The notes under the pieces are model-generated. The model saw only the letters and a program-made list of their open reading frames with translations, did not search any database and was not told the DNA's origin. A stretch of 64,000 nucleotides of DNA from Chroococcidiopsidaceae cyanobacterium YX2bin18 (GTDB lineage Bacteria; Cyanobacteriota; Cyanobacteriia; Cyanobacteriales; Chroococcidiopsidaceae): positions 1 to 64,000 of the forward strand of contig JAUJND010000010.1 of NCBI GenBank assembly GCA_030446505.1, read 5' to 3'. How positions within the stretch are numbered: the stretch's first letter is position 1; every line of letters starts with the position of its first letter. Shown here in pieces: positions 30,669-41,019 of this stretch. Made by a program: the position numbers and the translations under genes.

Positions 30669-31454
30669 ATGACAGCAACTCACACCTATGTTCGTTCTGA
30701 GGGAATGGAACTATTAATTTCCTACTACAATAATCCTTCTATTGAATTTCGGAATGAACTAGTAAAGGTACATACTGGATTAGTGCGGAAGATGGCTCAT
30801 CACTTTGCTAATCAATGCAGTGAACCTTATGAAGATTTAGAACAAATCGGCTACTTTGGTTTGATTCGTGCGATTGAGCGGTTTAACCCTAACCAAGGAT
30901 TTGCTTTTAGTTCCTTTGCCGTTCCCTATATTCGGGGTGAGATTCTGCATTTTTTGCGATCGCACCGGAGTAGTAAAAATTCCCCGTCGCTGGCAAGAAC
31001 TCTACACTGAGGGGCAAAAAATTCGCAAAGAGTTATTTTTAGTCTTAGATCGTTACCCTACTGATACCGAAATTGCTCGAAAACTTAAAGTATCCATTCA
31101 AGAATGGCAAGACAGCAAGTTAGCAGCCCAAAACAGAATAACTTTGAGTTTAGATACTACCGTTGTGCAACAAGTTGATTGCCCAATAACTTTGGGTGAG
31201 GCGCTACCAGATCCACGCTCTACTACTCTCCAGCAACAAGAAGATGAACGGCAACAGCTGCAAGGAGCAATGAGTCAGTTAGAGGAAAAAACCAGGACAA
31301 GGCTGTTGAGTTGGTGTTTTTAAAGGAACTTTCCCGTAAAGAAGCGGCTAAACGAATTAGTACCCAGCCCGATGACAGTAACACGTTATCTCCAAAGGGC
31401 AAAGAGCAATTAATATCTCTTTTACAAACCCAGGTTTTGCAGACTGGAAGTTGA
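30669..31454 (+). CDS. sigF: group 3 SigF/SigB-like sigma factor, multiple apparent frameshifts
   Basis: YEDLEQIGYFGLIRAIERFNPNQGFAFSSFAVPYIRGEILHFLR | DRTGVVKIPRRWQELYTEGQKI ... LEEKTR | AVELVFLKELSRKEAAKRI | MTVTRYLQRAKEQL. Confidence 0.85.
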
Positions 31455-31528
31455 TAACTTGTTAACTTCTTCAGTTAACTCTTAACGCAATAGTTAGAGA
31501 TTAAGTAACTAAAATTTACTAAATTTTT

Positions 31529-32712
31529 ATGAATAATCCAGTTGCAATACCATTTTACAACCCTAGAAATCCTATAAGTTTTCAAATTATCAGAATTGAC
31601 GATGAGCAAGTTATCAAATACGCTCACAAAAAATGGTTTTCGGATAAAGAACTAACCAAGCCTGATAAATTTACTTCATTTAGTAAAAGTCATCTGGTTG
31701 AAATTCCGACAACTAAGCTACTAAAAACACTGCTTTGGTTAGTATTTGAAGAAACAGGTGAGGTTATCAAAAATCGTTTGCAGCTCTACGAAGAAGGGCT
31801 AGCCATTTTGCTAAAGAAATGGGATAACACGCGCAATATTAAGCAAGATCAGGTTTATAAAAAGCTATCATTACAGCGAAAGGAAAATTTACTAAGTCAA
31901 ATTGCCCTGAAAACATTTGATCATGGTGACTACTTTTTCAATGAAGGAACTAGAGCAATACATCGCTGATTACATCTGCAACTTACCTAATGCCCAAACT
32001 AATCCAGAGTTATTGCAACTAGCTAGTAAGGCGGTGCTAAAATCTATCGCGGCACAACATGGAATATTAGTAGAACTAACAGAAGGAATTTACTCTTTTT
32101 CTATTCTTGCATTTCATGAGTATCTCACTGCTAAAGAAATTATAGACACCCCTAACCCACAGGCATTAGAAAAAGCTTTACAAAGTTTAGTTAGCCATGT
32201 TACTGAAACTCGTTGGCGTGAAGTTTTTACTAACAGTTGGTATGGTGCGTAATGCTGATTACCTGTTGAATTTAATAAAACATCAAACTAATACTCTTAT
32301 AGCTTTAGATCAAGAATTGCAGCACTTCCTGTCCTGGAGTAATCAAACCTCTAATTCAGCTAAAACTTTATACAAGCCATTAGCTTTGCGAGCTTTTTAC
32401 ATTGAATTTGTGCTTGGTATGGAGTCATTCAACGCAGCTTTTCGAGGAAATAGAAAGAACATTGACTTGAATTTTAGTTGTAGCCTTGACAATAACCTTG
32501 CCCATGACCTTGAATATAATCTCGCCAGTGTGCATAACTATACTTATGAACTACAAAATTGGCGATTTAATGAACAACAGAAAAAAGTGCTGAAGCAGTA
32601 TTATGATGCTAATAAGTTACTGCTTGATTGCCTAATTAGCGCTCGTTATGTAACCCGCAATGTCCGAGAGGAAATTGAGAATACTTTGTTAGTACCATCT
32701 GAGTTTTTGTAG
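31529..32712 (+). pseudogene. N-terminally truncated and frameshifted NACHT-family NTPase remnant
   Basis: LLWLVFEETGEVIKNRLQLYEEGLAILLKKWDNTRNIKQDQVYKKLSLQRKENLLSQIALKTF | KELEQYIADYICNLPNAQTNPELLQL...GIYSFSILAFHEYLTAKEI | LLTVGMVRNADYLLNLIKHQTNTLIAL; no P-loop. Confidence 0.75.
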
Positions 32713-32904
32713 AGAAGTGGCGAACACGACACAACTCCTTACTGGAAAAATAATACTAAAACCAGCGCTCTATGCGGTTTTTGTCTTGTGTAGCTCCCTC
32801 TATTCACCTAAGCAAACGCTACAGGATTTCAATTAGAGCGATCGCCAACAACTAACTTCCCTTATTAGTAAATATCATTGCTCATATCTTGCCCCTACAG
32901 AGCG

Positions 32905-32955
32905 GTGAATAGAATTCGCGACTATACAGCCGAAGTCTGTCCTCGCAAACTAATG
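32905..32955. repeat. degenerate copy of the interspersed palindromic repeat also seen at 36322-36418
   Basis: GTGAATAGAATTCGCGACTATACAGCCGAAGTCTGTCC versus GGCGAATAAAATTCGCGGCTATACAAACTAAGTCCGCC. Confidence 0.65.
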
Positions 32956-33360
32956 GACACTTGAGGTTGCGTAACCTGTGTACATGGGTTTTGAGTACAA
33001 GAGCAAAGCTTCTGTGCTTCTATAGGCGGTAAGCCTTCCCGTAGGGAGTTGGCACTGCTATTTCACCTGCCAGGTGCAAGGTGTGGAAAGGGTTATTTGT
33101 CAAATTAGCAACTCTACTCATAGGTATAAAATGAGTTAGTTGTATTTGCCGTAATTTTAGTGTAAAATTATACTTGCATCCTATGTGTAAATGTCAGTTT
33201 AAGGAAGATGAAACTAATTTTGATGAATTATGTCTTTAAAGAATATAAACACTATAGCCACAACCTAAGCTTAGTTAATAATAAATTCATGACTTAATTA
33301 AGTGTGAACATCTACTTTCATCATTGTAAATATAAATAAAATTATAGTAAAGGGTAAATA

Positions 33361-34443
33361 ATGCTATTACAAATGCTTTTAAATATTCAGCGCCCCATAT
33401 TATTAAAAGTCTTACTTTTACTAGGAGTAATATGTCTCGAATCAAGCATTCCAGTACAAGCTAAGGTAGGTATTTATCAGAATCATGAGCAGATATATCC
33501 GCTGCTAGCTCTTGGCACTAGCAGTCCAACTATTGCACAGAGCACGAAGCGGCTAGTTTTTAATGATGTGCAAGGAGGTACAGCCAGTGTAGCTAGGGAT
33601 GTAACTCTCCGTAATACAGGTAATGTTAACTTAACTATCAGTAGCATAACAGTTAGTGGCACGAATGCAGACCAATTCCAAATCACGCAACAGCCTCTAC
33701 CTGTAACTATTGCACCAGGTAGCTCTGCTAAAGTTAGTGTCGCCTTTAATCCCACAACTATTGGACCGATGGACGGTTTGCTCCAAATCAATAGCGACGA
33801 TCCAGAAACACCACAAGCTACAGTAAGCTTACGAGGTCTAGGTACAAAGGGATTGGCGGGGAAAAACGAACCCTCGCTCCAATGGATTCTTGATACGTAT
33901 CAAATCCCTGTGAATGTAGGAGATTCAGACCCCACAGACAACTTTCTATCAACAGAAACACGCTCAGGTGATGAACTCAGCTTGCCCCAATTCCAAAAAG
34001 CAGGTACGGAACCAGTCAGAATAGAAGTGATTGGAGTGTTTGCTCCAAGAAGTAGCTCAGGCATCGTTGCCAAATTTGGCTACTATAGTTCAGGCGATGC
34101 TGCCAGCAAAAGCCAACTTTTTACAGTACCTAATGCAAGTTACCAATCAGTAAGACCTTCTGTATCAGGTAGCAAAAGCTTTGATCCAGGCACAGGCAAC
34201 TTTGGTTTCTACTCCACCTGGCCTTTCTTTAATGATCGTGAGGTTTATAGCGAGGATCATCTTAACACTTCAGATGCTATTCCTCATCAGGTACGCGTCT
34301 ATCCTCTTAAGGAAGCGAATGGTACTGTTGTAGCCAATGCTTATATCTTGGCAATTGAGGAACATACCAATTATGACTACCAAGACTTTGTAGTTATTGT
34401 CCGTAATGTCAAGCCTGCAACTACAGCAGTTTTAATCAACTAA
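33361..34443 (+). CDS. putative exported protein with choice-of-anchor-D/ASPM-SPD-2-Hydin-like domain
   Basis: LVFNDVQGGTASVARDVTLRNTGNVNLTISSITVSGTNADQFQI...APGSSAKVSVAFNPTTIGPMDGLLQINSDDPETPQATVSLRGLG. Confidence 0.8.
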   Translation: MLLQMLLNIQRPILLKVLLLLGVICLESSIPVQAKVGIYQNHEQIYPLLALGTSSPTIAQSTKRLVFNDVQGGTASVARDVTLRNTGNVNLTISSITVSGTNADQFQITQQPLPVTIAPGSSAKVSVAFNPTTIGPMDGLLQINSDDPETPQATVSLRGLGTKGLAGKNEPSLQWILDTYQIPVNVGDSDPTDNFLSTETRSGDELSLPQFQKAGTEPVRIEVIGVFAPRSSSGIVAKFGYYSSGDAASKSQLFTVPNASYQSVRPSVSGSKSFDPGTGNFGFYSTWPFFNDREVYSEDHLNTSDAIPHQVRVYPLKEANGTVVANAYILAIEEHTNYDYQDFVVIVRNVKPATTAVLIN

Positions 34444-34506
34444 ATGCGTAAAAGGCGATCGCTCCCAGCAATTACTTCATCTATAGCTATCTAGAGGCTG
34501 AGAAAT

Positions 34507-36301
34507 ATGTCTAACCAAGAGCGCCTCTCTCCTCTAGAAAAGCTAGGCGAGTGTGATTCTCTTATTGCCAATGCTTTGAAATGCAACACAATCACCAAGT
34601 TCTTGCCAAATACATCACAGCAATAAAATGTCAATTGGATGATCTGACTGAACAATTCAACAACCGACCTGAATTACAGCAGATTGCTAATTTACAGGAT
34701 GCATCAGATCAAGAACATCGACAATTAGGTGAGCGTTCGGCTGCTTCAGAAGTACCAGTGAAAGTCACACAAACAGAGGTGACGGACTGGGTAGAGGAAA
34801 TACCGCAACCCATACACGTACATTCGTATGAGTATCAACTGGTATTTGACCGTTCTGAGAGTCGTTCTGTGTTGAAGGAAGCGCTCTCTAGAAGCCAGGA
34901 GCGGTTAATTATTGTCTGTCCCTGGCTCAACCGGAGTAGCATTGATGCTGAATTGTTGCAGCAAATCAGGGATTGCCTGAACCGCAATTGTCGCATTGAT
35001 ATCGGCTGGGGTTATCTAAGCGAAAGGAGTCGGGTAGGCATTGGCTGGCGATACAATGCGCTTCAAGACTTGAGACAACTGGAGCAGGATTATCCTGACT
35101 ACTTCAAGCTCAAACTTTTGGGAACCCACGAGAAGTTTCTGGTGTGCGATGGCGCTTTTGCGATGTTGGGTAGTCACAATCTACTGACTTCTAGCGCCCA
35201 AAGTGCTGAACGGGAAGCAGGTATCCGCACCACAGATCCCCAGATTATCCAAGGTTTGATTGACCGCTTTGATGGTGCTGAGATGCAAGATGCACAGCAT
35301 ACAGATGAAATGATAGCGGGTTTTGTGAGTCTTGATGATACTGAAGTTGATGCACCAGATATAGGCTATCAGTCTGATGCTAGTCCTATGAATCTCTATG
35401 ATATTGAGTTAGATGAAGATATAGATGATTCTGCTGAAGATAGCCAGGGAACAGCTGTTGATGCTGAGAATTTTTGAGACGGTATGAGGCGGGAGAACAA
35501 GATTTTACTGGGATTAGCTTAGCTGGAGCAAATCTAAGTGGCTTATCCTTAAAAAATATTAATTTAAGTAAAGCCAACCTGACAAAAGCTAACCTGGCGA
35601 AAGCCAACTTAAGCAACACCAACCTCAGCGGGACAAAACTGAGTGAAGCCAACTTGATTGAGGCAATCTTAATTCGTGCGAATCTTACTGGTGCTGACTT
35701 GAGGAGTGCAGAATTAAGTGCAACGCAATTATATGGTGCAAAGCTATTTGGCACTAACCTGAACGGTGCAGGACTTATTCAGGCGAATCTAGAGGGAGCC
35801 GACTTGAGTGGTGCCAACTTGAGTTATGCAAACTTTACTGCGGCATCCTTAGCATATGCAAACCTAATGAAAGCAAACTTGAAGGGAACAAACCTAGCTG
35901 CCGCAAACCTAACTGGAAGTAATTTGAGAAAGGCAGAATTTGATGATAAGACAAAACTCAGCGGCGCTGACCTAGATTCGGTAAATCTAGCCGGGCAAAA
36001 CCTTCAGAAAATAAACATGAGTGGAGTCAACTTGAGCAATGCAAACCTCTGTGGGGTTTGTCTGTGTGCTTCAAACTTGAGTGGAGCAAATTTAACTTCC
36101 GCTAATCTTTGCGGGGCAGACTTAAGTAGTGCAAATTTAGAAAAAGCCAACTTGAAGGGAGTAAACCTGAGTGGAGCCAATTTGGGTGGGGCAAAGTACA
36201 GTGGTGCTATTGTCCTAGTGCAGGACTCAGGAGTATGCTTTACCACTGTTCTGAAACGAGCTAAGAGTCCAAAAGAGCGATGCCTACGGCGGACTACCTA
36301 G
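34507..36301 (+). CDS. PLD-like nuclease domain protein probably fused to a pentapeptide-repeat domain (apparent frameshifts near 34577 and 35475)
   Basis: SRSQERLIIVCPWLNRSSIDAEL...GTHEKFLVCDGAFAMLGSHNLL (HxKxxxxD), acidic linker, then LRRYEAGEQDFTGISLAGANLSGLSLKNINLSKANL... Confidence 0.75.
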
Positions 36302-36321
36302 ACTTCTTGCAAAAGTACCTG

Positions 36322-36436
36322 GCGAATAAAATTCGCGGCTATACAAACTAAGTCCGCCTGCACGGACTAAGAGTAATTGAGCTACTTTAACCTGCGGAGG
36401 CAGGTTTTGTTTGTGTAGGCTTAGACTTTAGTCTAA
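36322..36436. repeat. interspersed branched palindromic repeat
   Basis: GCGAATaaaATTCGC; outer CTATACAAAC/GTTTGTGTAG; inner AGTCCG/CGGACT and AACCTG/CAGGTT; adjacent TTAGACTttAGTCTAA. Confidence 0.8.
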
Positions 36437-36473
36437 AGTGCGATCACCCTCGCCTCATCACCGCGATTTAAAA

Positions 36474-36953
36474 TCAGCGATCGCCCTCCCAGTCATTCAA
36501 TCCTTGATATCGCATAATCGTCACAGGAATTATGGGCAATATTTTGGTGGCTAGTTGAGAAACACCAAACTTCCATTTAAGCGATCGCGGTAACTCTGTC
36601 CAAGAAACAGGCATAAACCCAAAGCGGGTATAAAACTGTGTCAACCTGCTACCCAAACATTCCAAATAAAGTGGCTGGGTTGCCTGCTGAATCAGATACT
36701 TGACCAAATAGCTACCCAAACCCTGATCGCGCCAAGCTGGTGCAACCACTAAACTACCGAGTTCTTGCGCCCCAGGAAAGCAGCGCAACTGCCCACAAGC
36801 TACTATCCGCCCCTCACATTCGATCACCCAAAACTGTGACCAGCGGATCTGCGTAGGATCGAGTTTTGCACTCAGCACCAATTTCCGAATTGCCCATATA
36901 TCCTTAGCACGAGCCGGACGAAGAACACACCCTAGTAGTAAGCTGTTACGCAT
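36474..36953 (-). CDS. GNAT family N-acetyltransferase
   Basis: RPARAKDIWAIRKLV...ELGSLVVAPAWRDQGLGSYLVKYLIQQA. Confidence 0.88.
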   Translation of the reverse strand: MRNSLLLGCVLRPARAKDIWAIRKLVLSAKLDPTQIRWSQFWVIECEGRIVACGQLRCFPGAQELGSLVVAPAWRDQGLGSYLVKYLIQQATQPLYLECLGSRLTQFYTRFGFMPVSWTELPRSLKWKFGVSQLATKILPIIPVTIMRYQGLNDWEGDR

Positions 36954-37234
36954 CTAATTTGCCTATTTAGACCGCAGGGGAGTAAAGAATCCCCTCACCT
37001 TTATAGGACAAGGGGAAGGGGAGACAAGGTGACAAGGGGAAAAAGAAAAACTCCCCGTGGTCAAACGGTTTTTGTTGCCCCCGACTTGAGTCGTGGATAA
37101 AGAAGAAAAATTTGGTTCGAGACACTATTTGTGAGAAACAATGCGTCCTTGCAAGAATTGCCTTTATCTTTAGATATGGGTTGTCCCCTTGTCCCCTTGC
37201 CCCCTTGTCCCCTTGCTTCCTTCACTGCTCCCTT

Positions 37235-39231
37235 CTACCGAGACTTCAATTCAGATATTGCGCTCTTTGTCAACCCCGCGATCGCCTGATCTGTCGCCTT
37301 TGGTAAATGGTAATACTTCCCTCCTGCCTGCTGTGCCAGTTCCTTGGCAAACCCAGTGGAGATAAACTTATTCTCCGTGTCAATCACCAACATCTGCATT
37401 CCCAACGCCCGAATTCTAGCAGCAATTTCTAACAGTTCTCCTTTAATATCCGGCTTTTCCCCTTCTTGTAGCGGTTCACCAAGCGAACGCGCTAGAGAAA
37501 TATTTCCCCGCCCGTCTGTAATCGCCACAATTACAACTTGCCCAATATCGCCACCCATTCGAGCATTAGTGCCTACTCTCACCGCCTGAGTCAAACCATG
37601 AGCTAGAGGCGAACCACCACCACAAGGCATTCGTTCCAGCCGTCGCCGTGCTGAGGCAATTGAACGAGTCGGGGGTAAAAGTACCTCAGCTTGTTCTCCC
37701 CGGAAGGGAATCAGCGCCACCTGGTCACGATTTTCATAAGCTTCTGTCAATAGCCGCAACACAGCACCCTTAGCCGACTGCATCCGATTCAGCGCCATTG
37801 AGCCGGAGGCATCAACCACAAACACAACCAACGCCCCAGCTTTGCGGACTAAGCGCTTTGCCCGAATATCGCCCTGCTCAACAATTACTCGCTTACCAGG
37901 TTGCCTCTCACGCCGAGCTTTTTGATACGGCGCAGGCTGCTCTAAGTGTGGCATCAACGGCAATGCGTCGCACGGGGCCTTTAGGTAACATCGGCTTAAC
38001 ATAGCGACCCCGATCTTCGGAATAAATCAAACTACGACTACCAGATTTGCCCCGCCGTTGAGCCATTTGAGCAAAGTAAAGCACACTGGGGTCAAGGATG
38101 ACTCCTTCAGGGTCAAAAACAAATTCTTCTGGAATACTCGGCGGTTCTTGCTCGTCAGGTTCTTCAGGATTTTCGTCTTCTTCCTCCTCCTGCTCTTGTT
38201 CCGATTCATCCTGACTCTCAGGCGGTGGTGGCGGTGGCGGTGGTGGTTCTTCCGGTGGCGTTTGCACAATAGTTGCCCGTGGCACAATTACCAATTCCAC
38301 GGCACGGCGCAAATCTTCTGCATTCACTTGTGTCCGCCCATCAAGGCAGCAGATGCCTTGGCGACTCGTAGGGCAAATAACTCGGCTCGATGTCCCTGCA
38401 CTCCAGCCCGAATTGCCTCGTCAACTAAATAGGCAATTTGCTCATGAGTTACGCAGACATCCTTCAGCCATTCCCGCGCCAAAATAATCTGGGTTTTGAG
38501 GTCGTCAAGTCTTCGCTGTACTGATTCAGAAACTTCTGGGGTGAGGCGGCGTATTGGATAACTTGGTCTACTGCCTGGACTCGTTCATCTAATGCTAGTA
38601 CACCATCAGCGCTAAGTGCGATCGCTATTCTGTCCAGCAAATGTTCCCGCAGCGCTCCTTCTTCTGGGTTGTAGGTAGCAATAAATAGCGGTTTGCAAGG
38701 ATGCTGAAAACTAATGCCTTCCCGCTCAATTCGGTTGCGTCCCTCGGTTAATACCGTTAACAGTTGGTTGCTGATATTGTCATCAAGTAAATTAATTTCA
38801 TCTATATACAAAACGCCCCGGTGTGCCTGTGCCAGTAACCCTGGTTGAAACACTGGTTCGCCCTGTTTCACAGACTTCTCTACATCTACTGAACCCAGAA
38901 GTCGGTCTTCTGTGACTCCCCAAGGAATCTGCACGAAAGGCGCTGGGATAACTTCTGTAGTCAGCGTAGCGTTGCCTATTGCCAAAAGTTGGCTGTCCCA
39001 TTCTTCAGGATAGTTTGGATCGCAGTTGCTAATCGAACCTTTAACCACTTCAATCGGTGGCAGGAGAGCGTAAAGGGCGCGAGCCATAATGGATTTAGCA
39101 GTGCCGCGACGACCAGCGATCGCCACTCCCCCCAACCCCGGATCAACTGCTGCTAACAGCAAGGCTAATTTAATCGCTTCTTGACCAACTACCGCGCTCA
39201 GCGGAAAAGCAGGCATAAAGAGTGCAGTCAT
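37235..39231 (-). CDS. chlD: magnesium chelatase subunit D, several apparent single-base indels
   Basis: AAA+ half (38464-39231) | [15 protein letters not shown]...| Pro-rich/acidic linker ([34 protein letters not shown]) | VWA half with [27 protein letters not shown]. Confidence 0.92.
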
Positions 39232-39294
39232 TGTTTTAATCGTAGCTAGTCCAGATCAGCATAGCAATTAGATTGTCTTCACTTTTTAGCAGGA

Positions 39295-40503
39295 TCACAT
39301 TGAACTCGCAGCTTCAGACGTTAGCAGTGACGGTAGGATTACTGTAAACTTAGAACCCACCCCAACTTGTGATACTAGCTCAATTTTGCCTTGGAGTAGT
39401 TTTACTAGCCGAGAAACTATTGCTAATCCTAAGCCCGTGCTATCGGGCAAGTGCAGCTTATTGGTGGAACCTGCTTGCACAAAAGGGTCAAAAATAATAG
39501 TTTGGTCTTCTGGCGCAATTCCAATTCCCGTGTCAGAGACAGCGATCGCCCACTTGTTATCTGCTAGCACTTGGCAGGTTACTTTGACGCTGCCAGAATC
39601 GGTGTAGCGAATTGCATTGCTAGCAAGATTTGTCACAATTTGTTGTAATCGCAAGGAGTCTGTCAAAACTTGTTCGGGGGCGCGATCGCACTCGACCACC
39701 ATTTTTATGCCTTTCGCCCGCGCCAAAGGCTCTAATACTTCTATGACATTTTTGATTAAAGATCGGACATCTGTTGGCACTACTTGGAGGTTCATTTTCC
39801 CAGCCTCATAGCGGGACACTTCCAATGAATCATTAATCAAGCGAAGTAACTGTCTACCATTGCGTAGCACGCGTTCAATGTGTTCCAAATTAGCAAAAGA
39901 GTCTTGTATCGCAGCGTTCTGTCTTTGTTTGCGTAAAAACAAATCTGAGTAGCCAATAATTGAAGTCAAAGGGGTTCTCAGTTCGTGAGCTAGATGCGAA
40001 AAATTGTCTTGATTAGCGCGAACTAAGCGAGTTAATTCTTGATTAGTAAGTTTTAACTGACTATGTAGCTGCTCTAGTCCTTCTAACCTCTCATCTACAT
40101 AACTGTTAAAGCACTGAGAAGTTGCTTCATCTACCACAGCGTCAATTAGACGCACGGCTCGAATTAATTCTGGAGGTGAACCCTGTAGCAGATCCGGCTC
40201 TAAGATAGAAAAGATTACCTGGCGCAGTAGACTATATTCTCGCGCAATCTCTATTGGCTCAAAGCCTTGTTCAGCCCTGAGAACTCCATGATGCAAACTC
40301 GCCTTTACTATCGGCTGAATTTCACTGGTTTTAGATTCGGACAGCACGGTTGCCATTGCCGCAAGGACATAAGAAAGATGATTTTCTAGAGCTGATTTGG
40401 ATAGATTATCATCGCTCTCAATCTGTTCATCTTGGCGAACGGCTTCCACCCACTTTTCTAGAATTGCATTAGTTTTATCGAGCAGTAATTGGCTAAAATC
40501 CAT
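39295..40503 (-). CDS. sensor histidine kinase with RsbRD-like N-terminal domain
   Basis: ILEKWVEAVRQDEQIE... FSHLAHELRTPLTSIIGYSDLFLR ... LASNAIRYTDSG...DTGIGIAPEDQTIIFDPFVQ...GLGLAIVSRLVKLLQG. Confidence 0.9.
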   Translation of the reverse strand: MDFSQLLLDKTNAILEKWVEAVRQDEQIESDDNLSKSALENHLSYVLAAMATVLSESKTSEIQPIVKASLHHGVLRAEQGFEPIEIAREYSLLRQVIFSILEPDLLQGSPPELIRAVRLIDAVVDEATSQCFNSYVDERLEGLEQLHSQLKLTNQELTRLVRANQDNFSHLAHELRTPLTSIIGYSDLFLRKQRQNAAIQDSFANLEHIERVLRNGRQLLRLINDSLEVSRYEAGKMNLQVVPTDVRSLIKNVIEVLEPLARAKGIKMVVECDRAPEQVLTDSLRLQQIVTNLASNAIRYTDSGSVKVTCQVLADNKWAIAVSDTGIGIAPEDQTIIFDPFVQAGSTNKLHLPDSTGLGLAIVSRLVKLLQGKIELVSQVGVGSKFTVILPSLLTSEAASSM

Positions 40504-40756
40504 TATGGCTCAGGTATAAGTAAGGCGTAGGTAAGTAAATTCCCCAGCTTAGGTTAGTTTAGCAATTTAGGAGTTAATGAAGTTCGTTTATTAGAATGTT
40601 CATCCACCGAAAGGTATAAATTCAGCTAATATCTCTACTATGCTTCATCTGGCTCTAACTATCATTGCAACAGTCGCACATAGTATCTGCCTGAAGAAAG
40701 GTTTATTTACTAGGCGAACAATGATAAAGTCTTGTGAAATTTGAATAAGTCAGCCT

Positions 40757-40925
40757 AATCCAGTGCTTCACCTGAAAAAATTGGTGTGAGGTGAAGCTGG
40801 AGCGGAGGAACCATTTTTGGGGCGTATCTCTAACTTTAGTTCTTGTTAATTAAGAGCGAGGCGAGAAGGACATTTCTCAGTCCTAGCCCGTCAGCTAACT
40901 TCGTAGGCATTGAGAGGAGACTGAA
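40757..40925 (+). ncRNA. probable ydaO-yuaA-type (c-di-AMP) riboswitch
   Basis: AAGCTGGAGCGGAGGAACCATTTTTGGGGCGTATCTCT...AGAGCGAGGCGAGAAGGACATTTCTCAGTCCTAGCCCGTCAGCTAACTTCGTAGGCATTGAGAGGAG resembles the ydaO consensus, particularly AGCCCGTCAGCTAACxTCGxAGGC. Confidence 0.8.
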
Positions 40926-41019
40926 TCAGCATTCTTCGTAATGTTTTGATATCATCAGTGTCCTTGGCTCGTAACGCTCAGTGTTTGTTGTACCTGCTCT
41001 CGACTCTGAGGAGTATAAA

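Noticed and set aside
35386-36246. Antisense ORFs (35386..35754, 36004..36246) rich in KLAP/RFAP repeats
   Set aside because: Reverse-strand reading of pentapeptide-repeat codons; periodicity is inherited from the coding strand.
37001-37215. AAGGGGA/TCCCCTT runs flanking the GNAT-chlD spacer as a regulatory stem-loop
   Set aside because: Low-complexity GGGGA/CCCCTTG tracts are common in cyanobacterial spacers; pairing is likely fortuitous from composition.
38058-38432. 124-aa Arg/Trp/Phe-rich + strand ORF
   Set aside because: Antisense shadow of the ChlD Pro-rich/acidic linker.
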